Below are positions 1 through 8,433 of a DNA stretch of 64,000 nt, in pieces. The position numbers were made by a program, and so were the translations under genes. Location: assembly GCF_005491205.1 (NCBI RefSeq), contig NZ_CP028037.1, positions 310,001-374,000 of the forward strand. Direction: 5' to 3'. The stretch's first letter is position 1, and every line of letters begins with the position of its first letter. Below the pieces are notes generated by a model. It saw only the letters and a list, made by a program, of their open reading frames with translations, was not told the origin of the DNA and searched no databases. This DNA comes from Nissabacter sp. SGAir0207 (GTDB taxonomy: Bacteria > Pseudomonadota > Gammaproteobacteria > Enterobacterales > Enterobacteriaceae).

Positions 1-322
1 TGCCCAGCCGCGTCTCCTCCACCAGACTCTTTTGTAGCCGGTTGAGCGCCCTCACGCCCTCATGCGCCTCCACAATGTGGGTGCCGAGCGGCCGGGTGAT
101 CTGCCCGATGCCCCGCTTCAGGCGCGTGGCGAGATCGCCCTCCCCCTTTGAGCCTATAAAGCTGTCACTGAGGTCGGTGCGGCTGCGGTGATCACCCTCC
201 GCAGAGAGAATCAGCCAGAGCGCGTGCATCTGGGCATACTTCTCCTCATCGGTCATGCGGGACAACAGATCCTCTACCCGCGCTGCAATCGGCTGCGAGG
301 CATCTTGATAAAGATGGGACAT
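1..322 (-). CDS. Glycoside hydrolase family 3 beta-glycosidase, N-terminal part (cut by window edge)
   Basis: The 107 visible codons begin MSHLYQDASQPIAARVEDLL and continue with a block reading RMTDEEKYAQM, then a segment reading IGQITRPLG and AHEGVRALNRLQ. This is the N-terminal signature of GH3 beta-glucosidases and beta-xylosidases. The start has a good ribosome-binding site (AAGGAG, 5 nt upstream). No signal peptide is visible, so the enzyme is probably cytoplasmic and hydrolyses oligosides taken up by the neighbouring symporter, whose stop lies 9 bp upstream, so the two form an operon. The nucleophile and acid/base residues lie outside the window, so substrate is unknown; xyloside or glucoside is likely from the partner. 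Confidence 0.8.
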   Translation of the reverse strand, partial: MSHLYQDASQPIAARVEDLLSRMTDEEKYAQMHALWLILSAEGDHRSRTDLSDSFIGSKGEGDLATRLKRGIGQITRPLGTHIVEAHEGVRALNRLQKSLVEETRLG

Positions 323-331
323 ACTCTCTCC

Positions 332-1726
332 TTATATAAGGTGGGCGGAATCAGGGGCCGCTACCGTGGCTGGCGATTGAACGTCACGTTTCTTCGCCAA
401 CTCATCGGCGATGTCGCGCACGTAACGGCTATTGAGCTTGTAGATGAACAGCAGGGAGCCCATCACCATAAACAGCAGGGAGGGCACCAGCGTGAACAGC
501 GCATTGATGGTGGTGGTGACTTGGGCGGGTTGTTGCGCGGTGGCAGGCAGGTAGTCCACCATGCCCAGCACCCAGCCCACCACCGCCCCGCCCAACGCCA
601 GCCCAAGCTTGATGGCAAACAGTGCCGTCGAGAAGACCAGCCCATCCATCCGGCGGCCGCTGCGGTGCTCCTCATAATCCACCACATCCGAGAACATCGC
701 CCACTGCAACGGGGTGCCGAGGTTCTGCACAAAGCAGAACAGCACATTCACGCCAAAGATCAGCCAGACGGCGTTGGGCGGCAGGAAGAAGATCGCCGCG
801 CCAATCACCACATAGGTGGCAATGGTCCAGCGGAAGGATTTCACCCGGTCAAAGCGGCCAAGCAGGGTTTCCGAGAGCAGCGCGCCAAACAGCGCCGCCA
901 CCAGACTCGCCACAATGAAGGCGAACACCAGATCCGGCCGCAGCATCACATATTTGACGTAGTAGATGGTGGCGGAGCCGCGCGTCACCACTGCCAACAG
1001 CAGCAACACGTTAAAGGCAAAGACGATGCGCCACTGGTGGTTCTGCCACAGGAGCTTGAGATCGCCCCGCAGGGTATGGCGCGTGTCGCGCGGCGAGTGG
1101 TAGCGCTCTTTGGTCATGGCGAAGCAGCAGAAGAACAGCACCACGCCCAGCAGCCCCATCAGGCTCATGGCATAGAAGTAGCCGCGCCGGGTGTCGCCAT
1201 CGCCCAGCCAGGAGACCATCGGCAGGGCGATGACCGTCACCACCAGCCCGCCGATAAAGGCGAGCGCGAAACGCCATGACTGGAGCGAGTGGCGCTCGCG
1301 CGGATCGAGCGTCAAAGAGCCGGGCATGGCGCAGTAGGGGACGTTGATCGCCGAGTAGACCAGACTCAACAGGCTGTAGGTCACGCAGGCGTAGAGCGTT
1401 TTTAGCGTCGGTGATACATCCGGCACGTAGAAGGTGATCAGGCAGCAGACGCCAAACGGGATGGCCATCCACAGCAGCCAGGGGCGAAACTTGCCGTGCC
1501 GCGTCTGCGTGCGATCCACCAACGAGCCGATGCAGGGGTCAATCAGCGCGTCCACCGCGCGCACCACCAGAAACATGGTGCCCATGACGGTGGCAGGCAG
1601 GCCGAAAACATCCGTATAGAAGTAGGCCAGAAACAGGGTGGCCGTTTGCCAAACCAGCGCGCTGGCCATATCGCCCAGGCCATAGCCAATCTTGTCACTG
1701 AGGGTCAGAGCAGGGTAACGGGTCAT
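332..1726 (-). CDS. GPH-family sugar:cation symporter (MelB/YicJ/XynP-like)
   Basis: A 464-residue polytopic inner-membrane protein of the glycoside-pentoside-hexuronide:cation symporter family. The N-terminus reads LSDKIGYGLGDMASALVWQ followed by FLAYFYTDVFGLPA, and residues about 54-85 contain RAVDALIDPCIGSLVDRT and GKFRPWLLW, the family hallmark (D/N-PxxGxxxDRTxxRxGKFRPW). Twelve membrane helices fit the length. It lies immediately upstream of a GH3 hydrolase on the same strand, a pairing typical of oligoside uptake plus intracellular hydrolysis (xyl/yic type). Substrate cannot be fixed from sequence; a beta-xyloside is my best guess. The ribosome-binding site is weak (GAGAAGAT). Confidence 0.88.
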   Translation of the reverse strand: MTRYPALTLSDKIGYGLGDMASALVWQTATLFLAYFYTDVFGLPATVMGTMFLVVRAVDALIDPCIGSLVDRTQTRHGKFRPWLLWMAIPFGVCCLITFYVPDVSPTLKTLYACVTYSLLSLVYSAINVPYCAMPGSLTLDPRERHSLQSWRFALAFIGGLVVTVIALPMVSWLGDGDTRRGYFYAMSLMGLLGVVLFFCCFAMTKERYHSPRDTRHTLRGDLKLLWQNHQWRIVFAFNVLLLLAVVTRGSATIYYVKYVMLRPDLVFAFIVASLVAALFGALLSETLLGRFDRVKSFRWTIATYVVIGAAIFFLPPNAVWLIFGVNVLFCFVQNLGTPLQWAMFSDVVDYEEHRSGRRMDGLVFSTALFAIKLGLALGGAVVGWVLGMVDYLPATAQQPAQVTTTINALFTLVPSLLFMVMGSLLFIYKLNSRYVRDIADELAKKRDVQSPATVAAPDSAHLI

Positions 1727-2261
1727 ATTTATCTTCTCGTCTAGGGGTCAAAAAGATAACGGCCTGTGGCCACCGCGTTATTTTTTGACGGCGCCCGTTT
1801 CGCTGGCGTCACTGCTGGCGAAACGGGCTTCGTGGTGATGGTCTGAGGGCAGGCCGGGCCTGCGCATTCGGGAAGAAGTATGGCGTTGCACCTTTCTTTG
1901 CGACAATTGAGAAAATTAACAGCTTGTTTACGTTTTCTTGCTTTATTTACGCTTTGTGACCGAGCGCAACCCTACCTGTTGTAAGAGACTGGCAAGACAT
2001 CAAATATTCCAGAGTCCTCTCTTAAAGCGTGAGGTCAGTGAGGGCTGTTATACTTCCTGACAGGTTAATTAAATTGTTTGATTAACAAACAGTGGCGGCC
2101 GGTCAATAAACCTTTATAATCTCTGCCCGCAAATAGGATGGGTTACCTGTTTGAACCTGGAACGCGACCTTGTAAAACGACACTTAGCAGTCGGGCCTGA
2201 TGCCCGGCTGTAACATCAACCACCCTGCCAATCTGGCATTAACAATCAACGAAAAGACATT
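1727..2261. other. Intergenic region between divergent symporter and L,D-transpeptidase genes
   Basis: 535 bp without a convincing gene. It must contain the divergent promoters of the symporter/GH3 operon and the L,D-transpeptidase. The part at 1900-1990 is AT-rich. It also holds the inverted repeat listed separately. No RNA gene recognised. Confidence 0.6.
1794..1827. promoter_or_regulatory. Inverted repeat upstream of symporter operon (operator or hairpin)
   Basis: Perfect 10-bp arms CCCGTTTCGC and GCGAAACGGG separated by 14 bp, about 70-100 bp upstream of the symporter start. Arms one and a half helical turns apart suit a dimeric regulator, but an RNA hairpin in the leader is equally possible. 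No regulator gene is adjacent inside the window. Confidence 0.35.
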
Positions 2262-3323
2262 ATGAGCATTCGCGCGTTATTCACAGTGATCTTCGCAGTG
2301 GTCGCCTATAGCCAGGCAGCCTTTGCGGTAGTCTATCCGCTACCGGCCAAGAACAGCCGCCTGGTAGGCGAGAACATCGTTATCGATGTGCCGAACGACA
2401 GCACCCAACCGCTGGAGCATTTTGCCGCCCAGTTCCAGATGGGTCTGAGCAATATGATGGAAGCCAACCCCGGCGTTGACCCGCTGCTGCCGAAAGCCGG
2501 TAGCCAGCTGGTGATCCCCCAGCAATTGATCCTGCCGGACACCCCGCGTGAAGGCATCATCATCAACAGTGCTGAAATGCGCCTCTACTACTACCCGAAA
2601 GGCACCAACACCGTAGTGGTACTGCCGATCGGCATTGGTGAGCTGGGCAAAGACACCCCGGTTGACTGGGTGACTTCCGTACAGCGCAAGAAAGATGGCC
2701 CGACTTGGACACCAACCAAAGCCATGCATGCTGAGTACGCGGCGCGCGGCGAAACCTTGCCAGAGGTCTTCCCGGCAGGCCCGGACAACCCGATGGGCCT
2801 CTATGCGCTCTACGTTGGCCGCCTGTATGCCATCCACGGTACCAACGCCAACTTCGGCATTGGCCTGCGCGTCAGCCACGGTTGTGTGCGTCTGCGTGAC
2901 AATGACATCAAGTGGCTGTTTGAGAATGTGCCAGTCGGCACGCGCGTCCAGTTCATCAATGAGCCGGTGAAGGCTACCGTAGAGCCGGACGGCTCCCGCT
3001 ATGTGGAAGTCCACAACCCGCTCTCTGAAAACGAAGAGCAGTGGAAATCCAAGGATCCGGTGCCCGTGTCCCTGACCCCGGTGGTGAGCAAGGTGATCTC
3101 TGATGCCAGCGTCAACACCTCTGATGTGGATCAGGCGATTGAAACCCGCTCCGGGATGCCGGTGAAGGTCAATGGCCTGCATGACGCGCAGCCTGCGCAG
3201 CCGGAACAACCGGAAGCACAGCCTGAAGCCGTGCCGCAGCCGCCGGTGATCCAACCGGTCACAACCGAGCCAACCGCCCCGGCTGAAACCCAGCCTGCGG
3301 TGACCGAGCCAAGCGCCGGTTAA
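2262..3323 (+). CDS. L,D-transpeptidase, ErfK/YbiS/YcfS/YnhG family
   Basis: 353 residues. An N-terminal signal peptide (about residues 1-22, ending around QAAFA) is followed by a LysM-like segment (about 42-90) and a YkuD catalytic domain (about 97-232). The catalytic motif is [21 protein letters not shown], with active-site Cys in SHGCVRL and the conserved His upstream. Such enzymes link Braun lipoprotein to peptidoglycan or form 3-3 cross-links in the periplasm. The C-terminus (about 305-353) is a Pro/Gln/Glu/Thr-rich low-complexity tail that the core family lacks or has in shorter form. It is monocistronic, with a strong terminator after it. Which paralogue it is (ErfK, YbiS, YcfS) cannot be decided here. 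Confidence 0.9.
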   Translation: MSIRALFTVIFAVVAYSQAAFAVVYPLPAKNSRLVGENIVIDVPNDSTQPLEHFAAQFQMGLSNMMEANPGVDPLLPKAGSQLVIPQQLILPDTPREGIIINSAEMRLYYYPKGTNTVVVLPIGIGELGKDTPVDWVTSVQRKKDGPTWTPTKAMHAEYAARGETLPEVFPAGPDNPMGLYALYVGRLYAIHGTNANFGIGLRVSHGCVRLRDNDIKWLFENVPVGTRVQFINEPVKATVEPDGSRYVEVHNPLSENEEQWKSKDPVPVSLTPVVSKVISDASVNTSDVDQAIETRSGMPVKVNGLHDAQPAQPEQPEAQPEAVPQPPVIQPVTTEPTAPAETQPAVTEPSAG

Positions 3324-3341
3324 GCATTTACCCCTCGATGA

Positions 3342-3369
3342 CGGGAGCCAACAGGCTCCCGTTTTTTTT
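3342..3369 (+). terminator. Rho-independent terminator after L,D-transpeptidase
   Basis: Stem GGGAGCC/GGCTCCC with loop AACA followed by a run of eight T after one G. Confidence 0.9.
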
Positions 3370-3428
3370 CTCCCGCTCCGCTTTGCTACGCTTAAGGTAG
3401 TTATCCAAGCCCAAGGAGCGCCATCGCT

Positions 3429-3884
3429 ATGCCCTTTCCTCCCTTCAATTACGAGCAGGACTTTACCACCATCGATTTTCGCCAACACCCGGAGCTGTAT
3501 CAGGTTGGACGCGGCGAACAGGGCGTATTGCTGGTGGAACCCTATAAAAGCGAAATTTTGCCGCACTGGCGCTTTCGTACCGTGCCGATTGCCGAGGCCT
3601 CCGCAGAGGCGATTTACCAGCTGTTTGAGGCGTACCGCCAGGCAGATGACTTCGTCGGTATGGATATGGCACGCAAATTCATCCAGATGGGTTATACGCG
3701 CGCACGCCGCTATGCCAACCATAAGGGCGGGCGTAAATATGATCCGCAGGGCGAGGTGTTGCCCTACAGCGTAAATGAGGAGAAAGCGGCGGCCGCTGCC
3801 GTGTTCAAAGCCTATTGGGACCGGTTACGTGAGGATGAGGATTACCTACGGCGTAAAAAAGCCCATCAGCAAGCCTATGGATAA
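3429..3884 (+). CDS. DUF4385 family protein
   Basis: A 151-residue soluble protein with no signal peptide. It is rich in aromatic and charged residues; segments HWRFRTV, DDFVGMDMARKFIQMGYTRARRYANHKGGRKYD and the C-terminal KAYWDRLREDEDYLRRKKAH match my memory of the DUF4385 family found in Enterobacterales and other bacteria. Function unknown. It has its own ribosome-binding site (AAGGAG) and stands alone between a terminator and the hns leader region. Confidence 0.75.
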   Translation: MPFPPFNYEQDFTTIDFRQHPELYQVGRGEQGVLLVEPYKSEILPHWRFRTVPIAEASAEAIYQLFEAYRQADDFVGMDMARKFIQMGYTRARRYANHKGGRKYDPQGEVLPYSVNEEKAAAAAVFKAYWDRLREDEDYLRRKKAHQQAYG

Positions 3885-4403
3885 TATGACGGCTGGCGGC
3901 CTTTGCCGGTCGCCACTGTTAGCCAGGATAACACGTATAATCATTGTCTTAGCCCAGCCCTACCGCGCATAAACCTGCATTTTCGAAAGTCGCCATGGGT
4001 CGGCGAGCCAGACATATCGGCGGCGGGCAGCGTAAGAAAGGGTAAATAGCCCATTATTTATTGCTGTTGAGTTCAGGTTTAACTATTCCGCTTATCCTGC
4101 CCATTTTTCGCCTCTGGCCGCAGATTATTTGCCGCTGACCACGCCAGTGACTTATCCAGACAATAAGCAATATGTGCTAATCGTCACGAAAGCAGAACCG
4201 GCTGGCATGATTCCGCCTGTGAATAATCCCCTGCTGGCAATTGCATTTAAGGGCGAAGGTTGGCGTGACCGGCCTGATGTTGCAGCCAAACCAATATTAA
4301 TCTGCCCGGTACGCGTTACCGTTTTTGCTATATAAATGCGCGTGAGGGAAATAAAATTTTTACGCTTTTTTTTACAATCAACCTTTGCCTAATAGGGGAA
4401 GTT
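3885..4403. other. Gene-free region upstream of hns
   Basis: About 520 bp becoming AT-rich toward hns (runs of A and T around 4340-4380). It presumably contains the hns promoter and possibly H-NS autoregulatory sites. An open frame at 4129-4335 lacks a ribosome-binding site and is not called. No RNA gene recognised. Confidence 0.5.
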
Positions 4404-4499
4404 ATGTTTACAATTATAATCAAAGAAACAACGCGACATCGGTCACTCAATAGTATGCGCGTTATTACTGGTTTAACTAAACTAATGGATATGATATGA
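4404..4499 (+). CDS. 31-codon leader ORF translationally coupled to hns
   Basis: A short frame begins ATG at 4404 with a strong ribosome-binding site (AGGGGAAG, 3 nt upstream). It encodes [18 protein letters not shown] and a further 13 residues ending LMDMI. Its TGA stop (4497-4499) overlaps the hns ATG (4496-4498) in an ATGA arrangement, while hns itself has no good ribosome-binding site. This suggests that hns translation depends on ribosomes finishing the leader. Seen directly: the frame, the ribosome-binding site and the overlap. Inferred: expression and coupling. The peptide resembles nothing I recognise. Confidence 0.45.
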   Translation: MFTIIIKETTRHRSLNSMRVITGLTKLMDMI

Positions 4500-4906
4500 G
4501 CGATACTTTGAAGGTTCTGAACAACATTCGTACTCTGCGAGCACAAGCGCGTGAAGTTTCTTTGCAAGAGCTGGAAGAGATGCTTTCCAAGCTGGAATCC
4601 GTTGTCTCTGAGCGCCGTGACGAAGAACAATCCATGCTGGCAGAGCAGAAAGAGCGTGAAGATAAGCTGGCTAAATACCGCGAAATGCTGCTGGCCGACG
4701 GTATTGATCCAAGCGATTTGATGGCTATCGAAGCCAGCAAAGGTAAAACCGGTAAAACTAAGCGTGCACCGCGTCCGGCTAAATATGAATACACCGATGA
4801 AAAAGGTGAGCAAAAGACCTGGACCGGCCAGGGCCGCACCCCAGCAGCCATTAAAGAGGCGCTGGATGCAGGTAAGACTCTTGAGAGTTTCCTGATCAAG
4901 CAGTAA
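4496..4906 (+). CDS. hns: H-NS family nucleoid-associated silencer
   Basis: 136 residues, the usual H-NS/StpA length. Residues 1-80 form the coiled-coil oligomerisation region ([20 protein letters not shown], then a charged heptad stretch to about residue 65). A linker rich in Lys/Thr ([13 protein letters not shown]) precedes the DNA-binding domain, with the core motif TWTGQGRTP at about 108-116. H-NS silences AT-rich, horizontally acquired DNA. A plasmid-borne copy is expected to act as a stealth function that limits the fitness cost of the replicon. It is followed by a strong terminator and preceded by an overlapping leader ORF. H-NS rather than StpA is supported by length and motif, but the two cannot be separated with certainty. 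Confidence 0.93.
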   Translation: MSDTLKVLNNIRTLRAQAREVSLQELEEMLSKLESVVSERRDEEQSMLAEQKEREDKLAKYREMLLADGIDPSDLMAIEASKGKTGKTKRAPRPAKYEYTDEKGEQKTWTGQGRTPAAIKEALDAGKTLESFLIKQ

Positions 4907-4996
4907 AAATTTCTTAAAAATGAATGGCTTCATGCTGTACCTGTCATATCCTTCACAGCAGGCAAATGCCTTTCACGTTTAAAGTATTTTATTAAG

Positions 4997-5023
4997 CGGC
5001 CTGTGTTCACAGGCCGTTTTTTT
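4997..5023 (+). terminator. Rho-independent terminator of hns
   Basis: Perfect stem CGGCCTGTG/CACAGGCCG with a TT loop followed by seven T. Confidence 0.92.
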
Positions 5024-5802
5024 ATCGTTACTTTCTAAGAAAAATTGAGTTTTTCAGGCTAACCTGTCAGGTCATAGATGCCATTCCCCGCGCACTTATC
5101 CTAATTTTTCTGTTTGATGCAAATATATCATTAAAAAACCTGTGCTTTTTTATCTATCAATGTAAGCACTTCCCTGCAGCGCGTAAAAAGCATTGCTCAT
5201 CACCAGGCGGATACAAAATTAGGGTTATTCTTACTCTGACAATAATGTTAACAACTTAGCCTTTTTACTTATCAAATCGGGTAAATTCAGAAATCTCCCA
5301 TCGGGCCATAGCCCCGGTCATCGAAAATTTTGGCGGTTCGCTTACTGGTCGAATTATGACGTGCCAAAATAATCCAATGTTAACATTGGCACATCCGGCC
5401 CCAGCGAAAACGTACCTGGCCACGAAACGGTTATCAGCGTTCGTTTCCCTGTCAGGCTTTTTTTCAAAAACAGTAGCCCGGTTTGCGTAATCTTATCTGA
5501 ATAGATACCGGACATACTGCGCCTCTCGATGCCCGCTTATGCCGTTATTACCTCATCTTCGGCCCAGCCCTTTAAAATGACCAGCGATGGGAATGCATCA
5601 ATTGCGCTCACCGGCAGGCTTATATCGTAAACAGTACCTGCCATTGTGTAGAAAATGTCCAGTCTGATATTTTGGTTAAATCGCGCTACCTAGGGATTTG
5701 ATATCCTCTATGCTTGATGCAGCGCTCCGCCAGGTAGGCGTTTTGTTTCCCGGCAAAAATGTTCTTTATGCGCGATCCCCTTGAATCACACAGGAGCACG
5801 TA
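5024..5802. other. Gene-free region between hns and the M20 hydrolase
   Basis: About 780 bp of mostly AT-rich sequence without a coding frame that has a start signal and recognisable content. It should contain the promoter of the amidohydrolase gene. I see no tRNA, iteron or octamer array in it. Confidence 0.5.
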
Positions 5803-6990
5803 ATGGCCCTTCCCTATGCGCTGATTGCAGAAGCAATATCGTGGCGCCATGAATTTCATGCTTACCCGGAATTGGGTTTTCAGGAGCATCATACCTCTCG
5901 GCGGATCGCAGAGTTATTGGAAACCTTTGGCTTTGAGGTGCACTGTGGCCTGGCTGGCACTGGCGTGGTAGGCACGCTTAGAAACGGCCCTGGTGCGACA
6001 ATTGGCCTGCGGGCAGATATGGATGCCCTGCCCATTCAGGAACGCCTTCAGCAGCCATACAGCTCCACGCTTGCGGGCCACATGCACGCTTGCGGCCATG
6101 ATGGCCATATGGCGATGTTATTGGGCGCGGCCAGACACCTTAGCCAGACGCGTCATTTCTCCGGGACGCTGCATCTGGTTTTTCAGCCGGCTGAAGAGAA
6201 TTTGGCAGGCGCACGCAAGATGATTGAGGATGGTCTCTTCCGCCTGTTCCCGATGGATGCCATTTTTGGAATGCACAACTGGCCCGGATTGCCACAGGGG
6301 CACGTCGCGCTCAACAATGGTGCCATGATGGCCTCACTTGATACCTTCGAGGTAACGTTGACTGGCAAAGGTTGCCACGCTGCTATGCCCGATGAGGGCG
6401 CGGATCCGCTGGTCGCAGCTGCCGAGCTGATTTTGGCCCTACAGACAATCCCAGCAAGGCGTTTATCCCCTCTTGATTCCGCGGTCATCAGCGTGACTCA
6501 ACTTAGCGCTGGCGAGGCCATCAATGTCATTCCAGAACGCGCAGTATTGAAAGGAACGGTACGCTGCCTACATGCCAACGTCCGTGACCGGGTGGAGACA
6601 CTGATTGGGGAGTTCGTTACCCATCTGCCACGGTCGTTTGGTGTGCGAGGGGAGATGCACTATCAACGCGGTTATCCGGTGACACTCAACCATGCAGACT
6701 GGGCAGAGAAAGTACGTTGTGTCGCAGAGCGGGTGGTCGGCAAGGATCATGTTCACTGGGGAACCAATCCTTCTATGGCGTCGGAGGATTTTGCCTTCAT
6801 GCTTCACGCCTGCCCCGGTGCCTATTTCTGGTTGGGTGCCGACAAGGCAGCGCCCTCCCCTCCCCTGCACAGCGCATGTTTTGATTTCAACGATGATTCA
6901 ATTGAAACAGGCATTGCCCTGTGGGTAGAACTGGCGGAACAGCTTTTACCGCATAGGCTTGTTGATCAGGCAACCCCCTTTCCCAGCTGA
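5803..6990 (+). CDS. M20D family amidohydrolase (hippurate/IAA-amino-acid hydrolase-like)
   Basis: 395 residues. Metal-binding motifs of the M20 fold are clear: GLRADMDALPI (about 66-76), HACGHDGHMAMLLGAA (about 93-108) with Cys/His ligands, and FQPAEEN (about 127-133) with the catalytic Glu pair. A dimerisation domain (about 180-290) contains GKGCHAAMPDEGADP, and the last ligand lies in MASEDFAFM. The family cleaves N-acyl or N-aroyl amino acids; plant-associated bacteria use relatives against auxin conjugates. No signal peptide. It has a good ribosome-binding site (AGGAG) and no operon partner. Substrate not determinable. Its base composition is less GC-rich than the cargo to the right. Confidence 0.9.
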   Translation: MALPYALIAEAISWRHEFHAYPELGFQEHHTSRRIAELLETFGFEVHCGLAGTGVVGTLRNGPGATIGLRADMDALPIQERLQQPYSSTLAGHMHACGHDGHMAMLLGAARHLSQTRHFSGTLHLVFQPAEENLAGARKMIEDGLFRLFPMDAIFGMHNWPGLPQGHVALNNGAMMASLDTFEVTLTGKGCHAAMPDEGADPLVAAAELILALQTIPARRLSPLDSAVISVTQLSAGEAINVIPERAVLKGTVRCLHANVRDRVETLIGEFVTHLPRSFGVRGEMHYQRGYPVTLNHADWAEKVRCVAERVVGKDHVHWGTNPSMASEDFAFMLHACPGAYFWLGADKAAPSPPLHSACFDFNDDSIETGIALWVELAEQLLPHRLVDQATPFPS

Positions 6991-7002
6991 GCATCACCTG
7001 CG

Positions 7003-7074
7003 AATCCTATAATCCCAAGATTACAGGATTATGGGATTATGGGATTGTGGGATTGTGGGATTGTGGGATTCTAG
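7003..7074. repeat. Octamer array A (9 units)
   Basis: Nine contiguous 8-bp units: AATCCTAT, AATCCCAA, GATTACAG, GATTATGG twice, GATTGTGG three times, GATTCTAG. It starts 12 bp after the amidohydrolase stop codon. Confidence 0.85.
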
Positions 7075-7086
7075 AAGCATAGGCAT

Positions 7087-7103
7087 ACAGAAAATCTTTC
7101 CAC
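7087..7103 (-). repeat. Outlying iteron, reverse orientation
   Basis: Reverse strand reads GTGGAAAGATTTTCTGT, differing from the origin consensus GTGGAGAGATTTCCTGT at two positions. Confidence 0.65.
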
Positions 7104-7182
7104 ATAGCATGTGCGGCCGCAGCCAGGCTGGTTTGATGACAAAATGTTCATTGCTGTAACGTATAGTGGGCCAAAAAAGATA

Positions 7183-7199
7183 GGTGGAGAAATTTCCTG
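7183..7199 (+). repeat. Outlying iteron abutting octamer array B
   Basis: GTGGAGAAATTTCCTG then T, directly joined to the CATCCTGT array with no gap. The iteron 3' end (TTTCCTGT) is in register with the octamers. Confidence 0.75.
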
Positions 7200-7200
7200 T

Positions 7201-7408
7201 CATCCTGTCATCCTGTCATCCTGTCATCCTGTCATCCTGTCATCCTGTCATCCTGTCATCCTGTCATCCTGTCATCCTGTCATCCTGTCATCCTGTCATC
7301 CTGTCATCCTGTCATCCTGTCATCCTGTCATCCTGTCATCCTGTCATCCTGTCATCCTGTCATCCTGTCATCCTGTCATCTCAGGATGCTGGGATTCCAG
7401 GATTCTCG
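7201..7408. repeat. Octamer array B: 22 perfect CATCCTGT copies plus 4 degenerate units
   Basis: CATCCTGT is repeated 22 times without change from 7201 to 7376, followed in register by CATCTCAG, GATGCTGG, GATTCCAG and GATTCTCG. Perfect identity implies recent expansion by slippage or unequal exchange, and copy number is likely to vary. Confidence 0.95.
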
Positions 7409-7420
7409 CTGTCAAGCAAT

Positions 7421-7548
7421 AATCCTGTAATCTTGGAATCCTGTAATCATAGGATTATAAGATGCTGTGATGCTGTGATGCTGTGATGCTGTGATGCTGT
7501 GATGCTGTGATGCTGTGATGCTGTGATGCTGTGATGCTGTGATGCTGT
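7421..7548. repeat. Octamer array C: 5 mixed units plus 11 GATGCTGT copies
   Basis: Units AATCCTGT, AATCTTGG, AATCCTGT, AATCATAG and GATTATAA lead in register into GATGCTGT repeated 11 times (7461-7548). It is separated from array B by 12 bp. Confidence 0.93.
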
Positions 7549-7600
7549 GCAAAGGGTTCTCTACTGCATCCGGCCTGACAAGTGATACTTATCCAACGAG

Positions 7601-7640
7601 TATCCCGTAATCCTGGGATTATAGGATTCTATGATGCACG
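7601..7640. repeat. Octamer array D (5 units)
   Basis: TATCCCGT, AATCCTGG, GATTATAG, GATTCTAT, GATGCACG in one 8-bp register. Confidence 0.75.
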
Positions 7641-7684
7641 TAGGCGTAGCCATGTTCGCGAGCAGCAATGGGGGCATAGTGCCT

Positions 7685-7701
7685 ACAGAAAATCCTTCCA
7701 C
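7685..7701 (-). repeat. Outlying iteron, reverse orientation
   Basis: Reverse strand reads GTGGAAGGATTTTCTGT. Confidence 0.6.
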
Positions 7702-7841
7702 CTTGGCCTGATCACGCCGCAAACGCCCGCTGTGCGCGGGCGGCGCCATGCCTTTTCCATCACCGCGATCAATGAGTCATTAGGCATTTCAGACCTTGTC
7801 GCTTCTGTACACTAACCTTCCGATTCTGCCCAAAAACTAAG

Positions 7842-7858
7842 GTGGAGAGATTTCCTGC
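7842..7858 (+). repeat. Outlying iteron, forward orientation
   Basis: GTGGAGAGATTTCCTGC, one mismatch to the consensus of the origin cluster. Confidence 0.75.
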
Positions 7859-7904
7859 TTCCGAAAAAATTCGATTCTTTGCCAACAAACTATTTTCCGT
7901 AAAA

Positions 7905-8038
7905 GATTCCATAATCCCAGGATTCCGTAATCTTTCATATTGTGACGTTTTCATGACAGGCGAGTTTTTTTCATGGCCGAAAAGTGTCATCGGGCGAGGA
8001 TTCCAGCATCTTAAAATCCTGCAATCCTGGGATAAATA
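7905..8038. repeat. Octamer arrays E and F
   Basis: Array E at 7905-7936: GATTCCAT, AATCCCAG, GATTCCGT, AATCTTTC. Array F at 7999-8038: GATTCCAG, CATCTTAA, AATCCTGC, AATCCTGG, GATAAATA. About 60 bp of unrelated AT-rich sequence lies between them. Confidence 0.7.
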
Positions 8039-8096
8039 TAAATTTTTTTGGCTACAAAAAACGATCAGAAAATTCACTAAATTGGTTTGGGCAGGA

Positions 8097-8113
8097 GCAT
8101 GAAATCGCTCCAC
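8097..8113 (-). repeat. Outlying iteron, reverse orientation (degenerate)
   Basis: Reverse strand reads GTGGAGCGATTTCATGC, with three mismatches to the consensus. Confidence 0.5.
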
Positions 8114-8209
8114 CTTAGCCACGCATGGAACAGGCAATACCCGCCTGACTGCCTGCCATTTCAAGTGCGAGAAAGCCCGGTGACTCGGCTTTGCCCACCC
8201 TCCAACGAG

Positions 8210-8329
8210 GATTCCATAATCCTAGGATTCCAGGATTATTAAGGCAATTATTTTACGCTCAATGCAGGTAGAATCAGGCTTGATCACAGAATCCTGTAAT
8301 CCCAGAATCCTAGGATTCTGTAATCATTG
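8210..8329. repeat. Octamer arrays G and H
   Basis: Array G at 8210-8241: GATTCCAT, AATCCTAG, GATTCCAG, GATTATTA. Array H at 8282-8329: GATCACAG, AATCCTGT, AATCCCAG, AATCCTAG, GATTCTGT, AATCATTG. Both contain the 12-bp perfect palindrome AATCCTAGGATT. Confidence 0.75.
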
Positions 8330-8377
8330 CCATTGAACCCCTTGATAACTTTCTTTATAGTAAGCGCTTCGTTCCCG

Positions 8378-8433
8378 CATCCTGTAATCCTAGGATGAGA
8401 GAATCACAGAATCCTGGAATCCTGAGATTATGA
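8378..8433. promoter_or_regulatory. Octamer array I overlapping the parA promoter/leader
   Basis: Seven in-register units: CATCCTGT, AATCCTAG, GATGAGAG, AATCACAG, AATCCTGG, AATCCTGA, GATTATGA. It ends 10 bp before the parA ATG, with the ribosome-binding site immediately after. This position is expected for a site through which the RHH protein both marks the centromere and represses parAB. Confidence 0.6.

Noticed and set aside
4129..4335. 68-codon frame upstream of hns
   Set aside because: Starts at TTG without a ribosome-binding site, composition unlike a conserved protein, and it lies in AT-rich regulatory DNA.
7111..7486. Open frames of about 100 codons rich in repeated S-C-H-P-V-I-L
   Set aside because: They are translations of the CATCCTGT octamer array; a repeat of 8 bp stays open in several frames. 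No ribosome-binding site and no recognisable protein.
7201..7548. CRISPR array
   Set aside because: Units are 8 bp with no unique spacers, and no cas genes are present.
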